This document shows, piece by piece, positions 1-11,486 of a stretch of DNA of 64,000 nt. The notes under the pieces were generated by a model, which did not search any database, was not told the DNA's origin, and saw nothing but the letters and a program-made list of their open reading frames with translations. The translations under genes were made by a program, and so were the position numbers. Numbering within the stretch: position 1 is the first letter of the stretch; each line of letters opens with the position of its first letter. The DNA is taken from positions 35,445,053 through 35,509,052 of the forward strand of contig CM060732.1 of the NCBI GenBank assembly GCA_030704615.1, in the 5' to 3' direction. This stretch comes from Takakia lepidozioides. Its lineage: Eukaryota; Streptophyta; Takakiopsida; Takakiales; Takakiaceae.

Positions 1-72
1 CATTCATTCCTCCAGAATCAAAGCAAACATTTTTTTAGTTGACAGGGCAATACAAGTGGGCGCCCCACTTCT

Positions 73-1564
73 TCAGCCATTTTTGGAAGAAAGAGGTTTG
101 AGACAGCAGGAGGGAGTAGCCCAATTTGACAGAATTGGCAAAGAATGGGGAGTGGGCACGATCCATCCAGGACCATTCACCTGGGTCGAACTGTAGGCTT
201 GCAAGTGGAAGCCTAAAAAACCAGATGGAATTTGATATATGAGCCCAGTTAGTGGCCTGCCCCGGAGGCGGGAGCAGATTGGGAATCTCAGCCGCGGCGG
301 ATAGGGAAGTCCCAAGAATTCCATATTCCCAGAGCCGTAAACCCTAAATAGATAGCGGCCATGAGTAGTAAGGTTATTGGTGTTCAGAACAAGAATAGCT
401 TTCAAATTACCATGAGTGCTAATATTCATCCTTGAAGCAGGCAGCCTAAGAGCACATTGACTGTTTTGCAGCAAGGGGAGAATATAGGGAGGGATTTGAG
501 CAGTAATGATAGGCCAAGAAGAACATAAGCAACAACCTCTGTGGCAAGCAGAACAGCGTCTTGTTCCCAGATATTTGCAAGATGAGTGAGCCTGACCTTC
601 TCCCAATGAGCCCATTTAGCCTTTAAGTCTAGCAAGATACCTGCTCTTCTCTTATAGCAACAACTACGTAGGAGTTGTCCAAGGTGGCATCTTAATGGAA
701 GGGCCAATAGAGGCGGTCTCGGGCATAAGAACCACAATCTTTGGAACCCCATTGTCTTTGTTATAATCTAGATGAATTTCGGCATTGTCCACATTTAGGA
801 CGTAGTCCTCTATAGGATCGTAAACATTTACAATGACGTTGGGCTTCCACGTGACCCCTTCTTTGTGCCCCAATCTTGAGCCCAACGGAAGATGTGCACT
901 TTGCACTGAGAGTTACTGGTATTGAATTTTAGAGCTCTTTCCAGTTCCTTCTGGGAGCAGAACATTGTTGCATAGAATCCCCTGCCCGTAGTCAAACATA
1001 AATGTTGCTCGAGGCCCCTTCCAAACCTAGGTGCTCCACAACCTATCTTCGAACCCACCCAGGGAAGTAAAAAAGCACACATCGTTGGGAAAATTTATGA
1101 CATTGAGAGACCTGCATCGTGTCTATGTTCAGTGCGAGGATGGGCTGTACTGAGCCTGAGATCTCCACTACGATATCCTCCAATGGGACCAAATTGGAGG
1201 CAATCGGGGATGGTGGAGCTAAGGTTTTCTCATGGCCTTTGCCTAGAATGGAGCCGCCAGACAGATTGGTGAAAATCGATTTCTGGGTCCATCCTCTACC
1301 GCGGCATTTGGTATCTATGGAGGATTCCCCCCTTTTCCCTTTCTTTGACGACTCTCTCTCTAGAGGCCATGGATGACATGTTAGACGTGTTAGTGAGTAG
1401 ATAGCAAATAGTAGGAGCAGGGAGAGAGCAAGAATAGAGAGTGGGGTAAGAGGGAGGCTAAGAGAGGAAGCCCAACAAGCCAGATAAGATACATGAGAGG
1501 ATGACTCAAGAGGAAACCGTATCACTATACCAGAAATAAACAAGTGAAAATTTGAAAGAATCAT
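73..1564 (-). pseudogene. Degenerate coding-like remnant, function unknown
   Basis: On the minus strand several overlapping open stretches (about 1564-1043, 1082-828, 906-664, 752-426, 615-73) lie in successive frames, as expected for one old coding sequence broken by frameshifts. The middle part reads as a compact globular segment (a GRGFYATMF stretch followed by FRWAQDW), which faintly recalls the DUF4283 region of plant LINE or retroelement ORF1 proteins. That resemblance is a memory-level impression, not an alignment. No reverse transcriptase, poly-A tail or target duplication was found around it. It could equally be chance open frames in AT-balanced DNA. I assign no function. Confidence 0.2.
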
Positions 1565-2624
1565 ACAAGGCCAATAGTCACTGAAGCCAAGGGGCTAAGC
1601 TGGGGAGCCTACTAATTGCTTAGTTGAATCGGAAATGGAAGCAATGCCAATCCAGCGCGGGAAGATGAAGCACGCGCAAGAGGAGGAAGCAGCCATTGGA
1701 GAAGTTAAGCCTAGTTCGGCTGCGCCATATCTTCCATAGACGATGGATTGTCGGGGCTCATATATAGAAGATACTGCACATGAAACTTGAATGTGGTGTG
1801 CTCATATGCCTTCAATAAAATAAATATTCGCAACGCCGCAATTTTGAAGAGAGGGAGAGAATGAAAGAACCCACCGTGGGCAAGCAGAAAGACGACACTA
1901 AAGTCCTTCTCAGGAACTATAGTCGCGACCTTACAGAGCTCTTCATTAGTCGTGCATGCCCAGAATTCATTTGTATAAGGGGGTTTTGGGGTGATGAAGG
2001 TTAAGATTATGTAGGCCATCGATACCTCCCAAATGCACCAAAGGCAATTCGTCTGTTGACAGACTCCAATTGCAAGACGACGAGAACTTATTGCACTTAA
2101 CAGAGCATAACCATGCTCTATCGCAGCAGCGACAATCAAGATACAGAAAGATGGAGAACGAGAGGGACGTGGGGGAAAGACAATTGCACACCCTGTACTG
2201 AGGGGTTAAGCTTCCAGCTTCAGAAGAGGTTGGGGCGAGATGGTAGGTGGGGGAGCCATGAGGAGCCAGAGCGTGGGAAAGTTTCTAAGTCCACAACACT
2301 CTCTCACCGCAAACTGCGGAGCCTGGCCTCTCTTCCCCGACAGCTTGCCATCCGTTCCTCTTCGTGCATTATCCAACTGAGCTACTCAACTGTTTTTTTC
2401 TCACTTTAATTAATAGCTTGATTTTTTAGCATGTTTCCTTTGAAATAAATAAATTTGTCACTTGCTACGTTGCGATGGGGAAAAGACATCTTGAAGACAT
2501 CCAACACACGTATAAGATGACTTGGATCTTATGTATGTGCCAAAGCAGCACCAATCTCTGGTAGCGAGGAGAGGTAGATACAAGGACAAAAAGGTACATG
2601 GACTATAAGATGACGATAACACAA
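1565..2624. other. Stretch with no supported gene
   Basis: The longest open frame here is 142 codons on the minus strand (2139-1711). It has no motif I recognise and no supporting splice or codon signal. A tRNA A-box-like 14-mer is present on the minus strand at 2371-2384 but has no matching B box. I see nothing else that can be supported. Confidence 0.4.
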
Positions 2625-2810
2625 CCAAATTGTAGCCTAGTGCTAATGGGCACATACCACCTTGGAAGTGGTTGTGGGTTCAAACCATCGTTTGGTGTCA
2701 CAAAGGTATCCATCTTCTTGCTGAAAGGCAGTAGCCCTTGGGGATCAAGAAACACCATAATTTACGCTTCCTTGGGGGAGGTGTCATCTATTACTATTAT
2801 TATTATTATA
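2625..2810 (+). mobile_element. tRNA-derived SINE with ATT-repeat tail
   Basis: A Pol III-type internal promoter is visible: an A-box-like TAGCCTAGTGCTAATGG at 2633-2649 and a B-box-like GGTTCAAACCA at 2677-2687, about 44 bases apart, as in tRNA genes. The sequence between does not fold as a functional tRNA by eye, so this is a tRNA-related head rather than a tRNA gene. A body of about 100 bases follows and ends in a (TTA)n-type tail at 2789-2810. Both boundaries are approximate because no target-site duplication could be identified. Confidence 0.5.
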
Positions 2811-2838
2811 TGTTGTTTGGTCCCACAAAATGGTGTTA

Positions 2839-3179
2839 GAGCATCCCCACCCTACACTGAACCCAACACGCCAACAAAATACAGCGATGTACAGTTTCGA
2901 GATGGGCTTGAACACGTCCACACCCTTGCCGCGCAGTACACTATAGGGCTTTGAACCTGCCCCTGAAAACAAGTCAATGTGACCACGAGAGGGTGAGCGC
3001 GTGTCAGCAGCTTGGCAGCGACCACTGTGCTCCTACCAATGGGAATGCAAGAGGGGAATGGGGGAGTGGCCAAGGTGTGCGCGAGTTGGGGCTGCCCCGC
3101 CAGAGAACCCAACAGGGCCTGAATGATCACGGTATTTTGGCGTTACAAGAGTCTTTGGGGCTCAAGGGTGGGGATGCTC
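2839..3179. mobile_element. Tourist/Harbinger-like MITE with TTA target duplication
   Basis: The two ends are a perfect 15-bp terminal inverted repeat: GAGCATCCCCACCCT at 2839-2853 and its reverse complement at 3165-3179. The element is 341 bp long and is flanked directly by TTA on both sides (2836-2838 and 3180-3182). The TTA duplication and GAGCATC-type termini are hallmarks of PIF/Harbinger-derived Tourist-like MITEs. There is no coding capacity, so it is a non-autonomous element that depends on a transposase from elsewhere. It lies 28 bp downstream of the SINE tail. Confidence 0.8.
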
Positions 3180-3224
3180 TTATCATAACCACCTCATAAG
3201 ACATTTTTATGAGGCCATTTTTAT

Positions 3225-3456
3225 TGGCTCCTCTTTATCCCAAAGAGGAGACTAGGCATGAGTGTCAAAAATGGCTAAGCCCCTCTTGTGCCTTCCGCAG
3301 GTGTCACCTCCTCTCCTTTGTTGAGAAAACTACTCACAAGGTGTCACCTCCCTCAGGTAACATCTCTCTTATTGAACAATTTATGAAGAATAAATGGATT
3401 GATTTTTAAATTTATTATGGATCAAAGTGGATTTTGCAATTCATAAAGAGGAGCCA
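3225..3456. repeat. Possible second small inverted-repeat element
   Basis: A 14-bp perfect inverted repeat (TGGCTCCTCTTTAT at 3225-3238, its complement at 3443-3456) encloses 232 bp without coding capacity. Inside, GGTGTCACCTCC occurs twice about 42 bp apart. The flanking trinucleotides do not give a clean target duplication, so the MITE reading is weaker than for the neighbouring element. Confidence 0.35.
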
Positions 3457-4775
3457 TACGCGACTAGCTGCTTGTTTCTATTTATTTTCAAGAGGATCCA
3501 GTGACTGGAAAAATATAAATCCAAAGGGGTACAAGGGTGAGAGCGTAGCCAGGAACACAAGCGAGAGGACCATAGTGCGCCCACAACTTGCCCCCTCGCT
3601 CCATTGTCCCCCTCAGGCCCCAGTGTGAACATTTTAAATTCATAACTGGATTCAATACCTGTTTTTCTGAAACGGGCACCCTCAACTCTTACAACCCTAG
3701 GCTATTTCCGGGAGGCTATTTCCGGTAGCCGAGTTGATGGACTTTGAAGACGAGACTCCGGCCGATGTGGTCACAATATGTAGAGCAGTTTCATTCCGGC
3801 CCACATAATCCAAAGGTGGCGGAACTTATCCAAATTCACGTTTACCTCTCCAACATTTACTACCTCTGGAGAGAGAGAGTAAAAGTAAAGTAGCGGATAC
3901 ACGATGAACACCGGTAAAAAGATCAAAGACATCGCGGGGCCCACGGAAGGCAGCTGTCGACTACGAGCCCGCCGGATCGGCCCCACCTGTCAGGGCAGAT
4001 CTTCTTCTTGTGGCTCTCATCTGCCTGCGCGCTCCGCCACCTATTTTGCCCTCGCAGATCTGCACCACCCATTTCTGTGGTTCGCAACGGCCCCATGTTT
4101 TGCGGTACCCGCATCGGATCGGCGCTGGATATTTTGGCGCTAGATCTGACATCATCATTCCCGCGCTGCCTTCTCTTTACTCGCCCCCTGCCAGCCGTTC
4201 ATTTCTAACGGTTCCTGCCCGCCTGCCGTTGGATGGTTGGCCCCCAAACGGCCTCCCCTCATTGGCTGCCAGCCCTCCACCGAACCAAACATTTGCATAT
4301 TGCCGGTGCGCGCGGCTGCGCACACCCCGATTCGATCCCGCGATTCAATGCATCCGACATAGGCTGTCGTAACGGATGAGAAGCTAGTTTCTCATCCTAC
4401 GACCGCTCACACGCCCTGGATGTCACCCGCTACTCGTCCCCGTTACTCATCCGGAAGGGATGGATGCTGTCCAAGTGAGAAAAACAAGTTGAGTGGGTGC
4501 GCATGTTCCTGGCGGCCCATGTCCCCTGGTCAGACGGAGCATTATCCAAACCCAGACTGAGTGAAAAACTTTGCTACCTTGCCCGCCATCCCTGCCCGCC
4601 AAGTTATAGTTCCACGTCAACTCTGCCACCAATTAATCCGATCCGTTACACTGTTCGATCGCTGTATTATACATTATTTATACATACTAAGATACGTACT
4701 ACGGTTTATATACTCATATTCAATACGTACAGCTTAAATATCCTGCTACAGTATAGAGTTTCAAATATTATATCT

Positions 4776-4784
4776 TATAAAAGG
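4776..4784 (+). promoter_or_regulatory. TATA-box-like site
   Basis: TATAAAAGG at 4776-4784 matches the plant TATA consensus and lies in an AT-rich patch. It is about 1 kb upstream of the earliest candidate bZIP exon, so linking it to that gene implies a long leader. This is inference from one motif. Confidence 0.2.
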
Positions 4785-4893
4785 GACACCTCGGATTCCT
4801 AGATTCTCTGAAATACCCTTTTATACAAGTTTCAGTCCATACATATATATTACTCATCGACGTTAACTAGTTACCCGTGTCGGGCGGGTACTA

Positions 4894-4950
4894 CTTTTTC
4901 TTTCTCTTTTTCTTTTTTTTTCTCTCAAAAAGAAAAAGAAAAAGAAAAAG
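4894..4950. repeat. Polypyrimidine/polypurine inverted repeat
   Basis: A run of CTTTTTCTTT-type sequence is followed after a few bases by AAAAAGAAAAAG repeats. The two arms are complementary and could form a hairpin or triplex. No function is evident. Confidence 0.6.
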
Positions 4951-5780
4951 ACGCCCTTGTAAATCATACTTGTTTCAATACCATCGGAGTCAAGATATTG
5001 AAAAAACTTACGCTTTCGGTGCCATAGCACTCGAATATTCACGGAATAGCCATACTGGGCAACGAGGTATTTTTGTTGGCATTGATCACAGGGTATTCCA
5101 GGCTCGGTAGGCCAACGAGTGGAGGTGGTGGGTCCGGCGGTTCAGTTTGGGGCCCCACAGGCCTTGGGTTTGCCCTAACCTAGTAAGACGGGTTGGCATT
5201 GACTACTACAGTAAATAAGTAGGTAGCAATTTTCACATACGTATTCAGATACATACCAATATATTACGGTTGTATTTGGAGTGGTAGTCGTATTGTCTAC
5301 GATATATGGTAGGGATATAATACAGGATGGTATGGAGGGCGGGCCGTCGGATGGGCAGCATCTAGTCACGAGTGGGGAGGTGGGCGCATCGGGGCCGTCG
5401 AATTGTACGGAGGGGATCGGAAAATTTGGCGCAGGGAGGGGAAGGAGGAGAGAGAGACAAGGGGGGAGTGGGGAGTGAGCGACGGTGCGAGAAGAGGGAG
5501 AGTACAAGAGAGGGAGGGCATGCGGTTGGCAGGCCTAGTTTCCATTCTGGGTTGTGGAGACTGCGGAAGGAGGTTGAGGGAGATCGAGCAAAGAGGGGGG
5601 TGAAAAGATTCGGGAGAGATTTGGGGGATTTGGCGGTCTAAAGGGGGGTACGCGGGGGTAAGTATTGTTGAAGAATCGAATGTGGAAAGATTGAGAGTAG
5701 AAGGGGAGCATCCCGGTAGCTAGTGGTTGACAATGGTTAGGAAGGACGGGGAGGTGGAGGGCGGGTAGATAAGAGTGACC

Positions 5781-6058
5781 ATGTGCTTGCAGCCCCTCCC
5801 AATTCCTTCCACGATTAGCACTCGCGTTCACAGTGATGGAGCGGATCACCGGAGGCCGTTCTGCCCTGTCGCGAGCTTAAAGTCTATCGATCCGCATTAT
5901 AGGCCATACCATTTCTTGGCGACTCCCTGCGCAGTTGACAGAATGAGATTTTGCAGTTCTGGACCGGCGCTGCAGCCTGCTTCTGTCTCTGTCTCTTCCT
6001 TTGATACAGACGCGACCGACCCTGGCTGCTTCGTATGCAGTGGTGGGAAATCGGCAAG
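5781..6058 (+). other. Candidate 5' exon of the bZIP gene
   Basis: An open frame starting at ATG 5781 runs to a good donor, AAG|GTATGC, at 6058/6059. Splicing to the acceptor GGAACAG at 6629/6630 keeps the frame open into the bZIP reading frame (junction codons read SGGKSARQMPAMAQ). If used, it would add about 94 residues to the N-terminus. It is alternatively a 5' UTR exon with translation starting at ATG 6634. Frame continuity favours coding but does not prove it. Confidence 0.35.
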
Positions 6059-6448
6059 GTATGCTCGCAATTTCCTGTAACATTACCATTGTAATGGGTA
6101 TGGTAGTGAGTTTCAGCAGGGTTTGGGCGATGCATCAACGATGCATTTGTTTGGGAACGATGTGTGAAGCTTCATTTGTCCTCAGCTTACGGCAGGAAGA
6201 CCCGTCGTAGAGAACTTGCCGGGCCATTTGATTGATTTCCAGAGCTTGCGGCAGGGAAGTGCACATGACTGGAGTTTAACCAGTAGCAACTGCTAACCAA
6301 ATGCCCAGACGCGTAGCCTAATTGCCGAACTGCTGCACACATGAGTGCCTGTGCGTTGCAAAGCTCAAGTTTTTGCCACCGGCCGTGTGGGCCTATCGTC
6401 ACCCCATACACCAGCGGGTCTCTTCAAGCCTTTTTCGGAAGCCAGAAA

Positions 6449-6476
6449 GTGGTGGTGGTGGTGGTGGTGGTGGTGG
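6449..6476 (+). repeat. (GTG)n trinucleotide microsatellite
   Basis: About nine uninterrupted GTG/GGT units lie in the presumed 5' intron of the bZIP gene, between donor 6059 and acceptor 6629. A length-variable locus is likely. Confidence 0.85.
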
Positions 6477-6633
6477 ACTTGGAAGACATGTGCATTTGTA
6501 CAGATTGCATGTCTGAAAGCATGAATGTTGCGTGCATGAAAGCTTTGTGCATATGTCAGATGTATTAGCTATCTAAAATCGTAGTCGCGAAGGTCTAATA
6601 ACTAACCTCGTTTCTGTGTACTGGAACAGACAG

Positions 6634-9628
6634 ATGCCGGCGATGGCACAGCTTGCTGTGCCTCTGCCGACTAAAGTGGGTGAGCTTGGGAACCCCCTCG
6701 ATCTGTCGTCAGCTATTGCACACGAGCTCCAAAAGTCAAATGAACAGCAGGCGTTGTCAGCATGGAAACAGCAGCTAGCGGCCACAAATACTTACTCGAC
6801 TAGGGCGCCTGCGCTCCCCATGTCCATGAATGCATTTCCTCCTCAGCCGAGCATGCCTGGAAGAATGCTGTACCAAATTCCACGCTTCGACGACTCAATG
6901 GTGGATGTTACTGACAGTATGGATTCTGATTCGTTTTCTCGAGGAAATGGGTATTCTCTTACCTCCGTTCCGATGTCGAGCTCTGAAGATCCTAGAAGGA
7001 GGACGCACCGGCCACTGATGAACCCTGTCTATTCTGACGAAGCACAGAGAGTGGAAACTCTAGCTGCATCTTTCTCCCCATGGCTGGAGCGCATGATCCA
7101 AGAAGAAGAGGCGGGTCCAACTCATGGTACGGCTCAACAGGCGGGCACTTCAGCGAGTTGTGCGATGAGTAGAGCTGGTGAACTCTCTACTCCTACCAGT
7201 GGCTATGAGCCTGGGAGTGATAGATTTCGAAGGCCGGCACCTGAAAAGCACAATTATGAGATAGAGGATGCTGACAGGTACACTGACGACGACATGGAGC
7301 CTGTTTTAATCGATGAGAAGAGAAAGAAGAGGTGCGTCCAGAATCCCGTGGTATATTTGTGTACCGCACCTACAAGCAAGCTACTGACAATCTGGGCAGT
7401 TGGGTGGTATTTGATTTCCCTGGTGCTGAAGGAACCAAGAAGTCTCCATGACTGACTAACAGTAGGTGAGGCCTGGATGCCAGGAGTGTTTTCAATTGGA
7501 TTATTGGAGCCTGGTTGTCATTGCATGATATCCCTCCGCACAGACTCTGTGTACCCCCCCTTATAGGGAGTGCCCGTTGATGGTAAGAAACCATTTTGTT
7601 GGTTATCCTTGGGGCAAGAATCTGACCCTTCGTTCAATTTCCTACCGAGTTCTTCCCCGACCCTTACTGTAGGCGCTGATTAACCCACGGAACTTAGGGG
7701 GACGTTAGGACAGTCTCTAGTATGAGGTGTAGTATGAGGTGCCCATGTGGTGAGTTTGTCCCTCAATAACTCACATCCTCCTCAGACCGAGGGTGGAATA
7801 TATAGAAGATACAACTATTGAGGCGTGTAGGCACTAACAATTGATTGTCGAAAGAGCTGCACTGAATAGATGTCTTTGGGTTGGATTGGACAACCACAAG
7901 CAGTATGTCTGACACTTGTATATTTGCGACATTGTATAGGATGCTCTCCAATCGCGCGTCAGCACAGCGATCAAGGCAAAAACGACAGGAGCGTTTAGAC
8001 CAGTTGGAAGTTTTGGTAGCCACTCTTTCTCATACCCTTGTGTGGTTTGTTGCTGGTATAGGAATAGAGCAGTAGTGGATTAGGCCATCAGAAACCGTTG
8101 GCATTAAGAACTCACATCTTTACCACTATTCTACTTGCTTCAGCCTAGAAGGAGAGAACCGATCTGGACTCCCTTATGACTGCTTCACCATTTGTTCCAT
8201 TTGAGAACCTCTTGAAACCAGATTATGGTATTGGCAGCTGCACATAGTCTTTGAGTGTAGGTCAAATAGAGCTCTGGTGGGCAATGTTGAGAAAGATCAG
8301 TCCTCTGCTGTTCTCCTCAAAAGGTATTTTTGCTACCGCTGGCAGACATTCCAACGTTTGGCTCCCCTCTTTGCAGCCTTCCAAGTCATGTTACTGGGTG
8401 TGAGCCACTCTACCTTCATGCTCCATTTCTTGCAATAGGCACGAGACTTGCCTCCGTGTTTTGTTTGGCCAGAAGTCGCTGGTCATGGAAACGAGTTGGT
8501 CTACCATGAACCTAGCATGAACCTAGTGTCTACCATGAACCTACCATGAACCTAGTGTTGTCCTGTTGCTCAGACTGCTCAATTGCGAGTGGAAAATTCA
8601 ACACTGCTCCGCAAGGCAAATCTTGCCAGTCAAGTGGCAAAGAAATTTGAAGACGAGAACAAGCAACTACTAAAGGAAGTGGAGGAGTTGACTAAGGAGC
8701 TGAAGGAAGGGAAGTCACAGCCACTCACAGTGAATGTACCTGCCGAAGAGTGTACAAGCAGCCGCCATACTACCTGTGCTAGCTCCAGTGAAATGGTATG
8801 TGCCATGGTACAACTTTACCCTGTAAAACATACGTGGGAATTAATTCACCGATTTTTTTGTGTACAACTCATGTACTGTTAAGAACAGGCTAATCTCAAT
8901 CAGGTAATCCTACTGGTTTGTGTTGGTCGCATATTAATTACACGGTACAGTGATAGCTAAACATATCAAACTGGCGGGGTTGAAGCTAGCTCTAGGCGGC
9001 CTGCTCCAGGTGTTTGCTGGCTAACAATGAAAGGGCGTCTTGATGTTGGTCATGACCATAGACTGTCAAATACCCTTGCCCTTGCCGGAATGATGTACTC
9101 ATGGTTTGGGGTGTCCAGGTTGGAGGGGGGTCTCCACCAGAATCTCCAAGCATCAAGGGTGCACACCAAAGCAAGAGCTCTTCCCGGTGCACTGGTAGTG
9201 CAAGTTACCCTGAAGTGAAGACTACTGCAGATGTGCACAATGTATGTAAGTGCACTGGCAACTCCAAAGCGTATGAGAAAGCAGCACGCCATTATGGTCG
9301 AGTACCTGGAAGTTACAGCACTGATTGTAGAGAAGAGAAAAAGAGACCCTCGGGCATACTGACTCGATCAATCAGCTTACCTGCTAGTTACCAAGTGGGT
9401 GTGCCGAGTGTGCAGGGGAGTTCTTCTCAGCCACAAGTCTACACTAATCTGATGACAGATCCTGTCACCAGCGGGCTGCTGAGTCAACAAGGGACAGAAC
9501 TCACATACTTTTTCCAGGAAACTTGTGAGTCTCTTGAGACAGGCCTTCATTCCAGTGTAAAGGAAAAAGAACTAGACTCTATTGAGGAGAAGTGGCTGGA
9601 AAGTTTTGCAGAATATTTAAATCCTTGA
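6634..9628 (+). CDS. bZIP transcription factor (spliced, four coding exons)
   Basis: The predicted CDS joins 6634-7331, 7940-8015, 8574-8795 and 9119-9628, about 501 residues. All introns are GT-AG: the donors read AG|GTGCGT, TTG|GTAGCC and ATG|GTATGT, and the frame is kept across every junction. Splicing exons 1 to 2 rebuilds a basic region, KKRMLSNRASAQRSRQKRQ, with the invariant N-x7-R. Exon 3 continues the zipper: leucines at d positions 0, 7 and 14 after the N-x7-R-x9-L register, then an acidic/lysine helix (residues roughly 235-310). The N-terminal 230 residues are low-complexity with an acidic patch; the C-terminal exon has no known domain. bZIP proteins bind DNA as dimers in the nucleus through this region. 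Gln replaces the Arg seen in many plant basic regions. I do not assign a subgroup. The exon 4 acceptor (9118/9119) is the least certain; the start could lie further 5'. Confidence 0.78.
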
Positions 9629-10385
9629 AACTTGGTTGGCCTTTGGTGATTGTTTCTAAAGTATCTCCGGATGTGTAGCTGGTGTAACGCCTGATGTACA
9701 TCTCATGCAGCCTGGATCTTTCCTGGGGAGATGATGTGCAATATCAAGTAGAAAGTGTAATTACGATAAACACTAGGGTTTGCAAGCACAGTTGTACTCA
9801 TTGCTGGAGAATTTTTTTTGCTGTTCTCCCTGGTAGCAACATTCAAATCAGAATATCATCTATTGGTTACCCCTCTGCTTCCCTGTGGCTTGGGCTGTGC
9901 TACTCATCTTTGATTGGAACCAGACGGGTATAAACCACTTTGTGTGGATGATGAGTTGCTTGTCAATTTCCTTTGAATTGTTGGGGTAATATCCTGTCTG
10001 AGATTTTGCAGCTGTGACTATACCAGTGTTGGACTGGTAATAGGTGGCTGGTTATCAACCAGAGTACCGACCAGGCTGGTATCTGGACCCACTGGTATCT
10101 GCAATACCTAGGCTGGTATTGGTAAAGGCAACAACTCGGCATCATTATCAAGTAGATAGGCAGAGGTGGGGAGTTGCGCCTCTGTGTAACCTAAGTAATC
10201 TAGGGTTGAGGTAGCCTATACTATATGCACACACAAATGCATGCATATATGTAGGAATGTATGCGTGCATACAAATTTTAGATATGCATAGGAACAATTT
10301 TTATATGCACACCACGGAAATAAGGGTACCCAACAAACAAAAAGTTTGTGATTCATCTAATCTTAGAGTCCATAGCAAAAAGATG
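9629..10385. other. 3' flank of the bZIP gene, no gene seen
   Basis: This follows the bZIP stop codon. It contains only short open frames and no clear polyadenylation signal. Between 10080 and 10330 there are repeated short motifs (GGCTGGTAT, ATGCATGCATA-like alternating purine/pyrimidine). It probably includes the 3' UTR. Confidence 0.4.
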
Positions 10386-10830
10386 GAATAATAATATTTT
10401 ATATGAAATATTTATTTTATATTCATTATATTATTATTTCACATGGGTGAGTGTAGGATTTTGTGGCTTTCCGGCATAGAAAAATGGGCGAGTTCAGAAT
10501 AGAGCAATGCTCAAGGAATGCTAGGAAGCTTGACAATATGATGGAGTTGGTCCGCCTACACATTTTGGTAGTACATGGCCCGCAAGGAAATTTAATTTTA
10601 CAAAAAAAACTATTGATTGGGAATTGAACCCACAATCTCATAACTTAAAAAATATGTTCTTTACCAAACCGCCACCCATTTAATCTTGCTACAAAGGTTT
10701 TGCAGTATTATTATATCTTTCTTATGAAACATTTTTATTGTACCAAAACATAATGTCCACCAAAGATGGAACCAGCAACCTATCGGGTATCAAGCCTAGT
10801 TCATACCACTATACTACCCATTCAGACTTG
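10386..10830 (-). mobile_element. tRNA-derived SINE(s), possibly a composite with two heads
   Basis: On the minus strand there are two tRNA-like promoter units. The first has an A box TGGCGGTTTGGT (complement at 10663-10674) and a B box GGTTCAATTCC (complement at 10620-10630), 44 bases apart. The second has TAGTATAGTGGTATGA (complement at 10801-10816) and GCTGGTTCCATC (complement at 10765-10776). Downstream on the minus strand the sequence becomes an AT-rich tail of ATAATA and TTATT at about 10440-10386. It could be one composite SINE or two independent insertions. No target duplication was found, so the ends are approximate. Confidence 0.45.
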
Positions 10831-11486
10831 AAACACTAATGAAACTAGGGCTTCGCGTTGCTCCGCACTACTAGCGACGAATTCTGAGAACTATGTTCAA
10901 TTTTTCACAAAAAAAAAAGGGGTGGGTCATCCCCACGGTGTTACATGCAAAGATCCCGTGTTTTTTTTTTTTTCTGGAAGAAAAATGGCGGATCTGCATT
11001 TCAACATTCAATTTTCACAAGCCACATCAATCAATAACAACATACCCAAATACCCTTACATTCACTATATGAACTTTCAAGCATCCACCATGGGATTGGA
11101 TCTTGGTGGGTTAAGGCTAGCTTTTGACAATATTCATGCAAGTTCATCAAGGGCTCCATCCAAAGCCACACCACGAGAAACAAACAAACATGTCCAAATT
11201 TAAGATGTTGAACAAACTTGTGCACAAAGCTGCCCCTCTCATCAAGCTCATTAAAATTCGTATTCACTTCCATCTTCAAGCTTTGGAGAAGCTCCACCAC
11301 CCAAACCCAGAATTAGGACAGCACCAGAATCAGTAAAAAATCACCCCTTCAGTCAAGTGCAATTGTGGGCTGACTTCCCACCTATGCCGGGTAGACCCCA
11401 CTATCATGAAATGGTGGATGGTCTGAGTAGCTACACAGATCAATGAATGAAGCAAGACACTAGCATCTTTCCAAGAAAACATCATT
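10831..11486. other. Intergenic stretch with A and T homopolymers
   Basis: Contains an A-run near 10909 and a T-run near 10961 that bracket a short GC-richer piece. An 89-codon minus-strand open frame (11300-11031) has no recognisable domain. Nothing else can be supported. Confidence 0.35.

Larger units (their letters stand above)
3457..5780. other. Non-coding stretch upstream of the bZIP gene
   Basis: No convincing gene is visible. The part around 3900-4450 is GC-rich with short scattered open frames. Around 4650-4870 it turns AT-rich and contains a TATA-like site. From 5280 to 5640 the plus strand is purine-rich (GGGAGGGG, GAGAGAG runs). This stretch probably holds the promoter and 5' leader of the downstream bZIP gene, judged only from position and composition. 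Confidence 0.35.

Noticed and set aside
2371-2384. tRNA gene on the minus strand (A-box-like TAGCTCAGTTGGAT)
   Set aside because: No B box, acceptor stem or anticodon arm at the right distance.
5372-5641. Plus-strand protein genes in the purine-rich stretch
   Set aside because: Gly/Arg/Glu-rich translations from GGGAGG runs in two frames; composition alone explains them.
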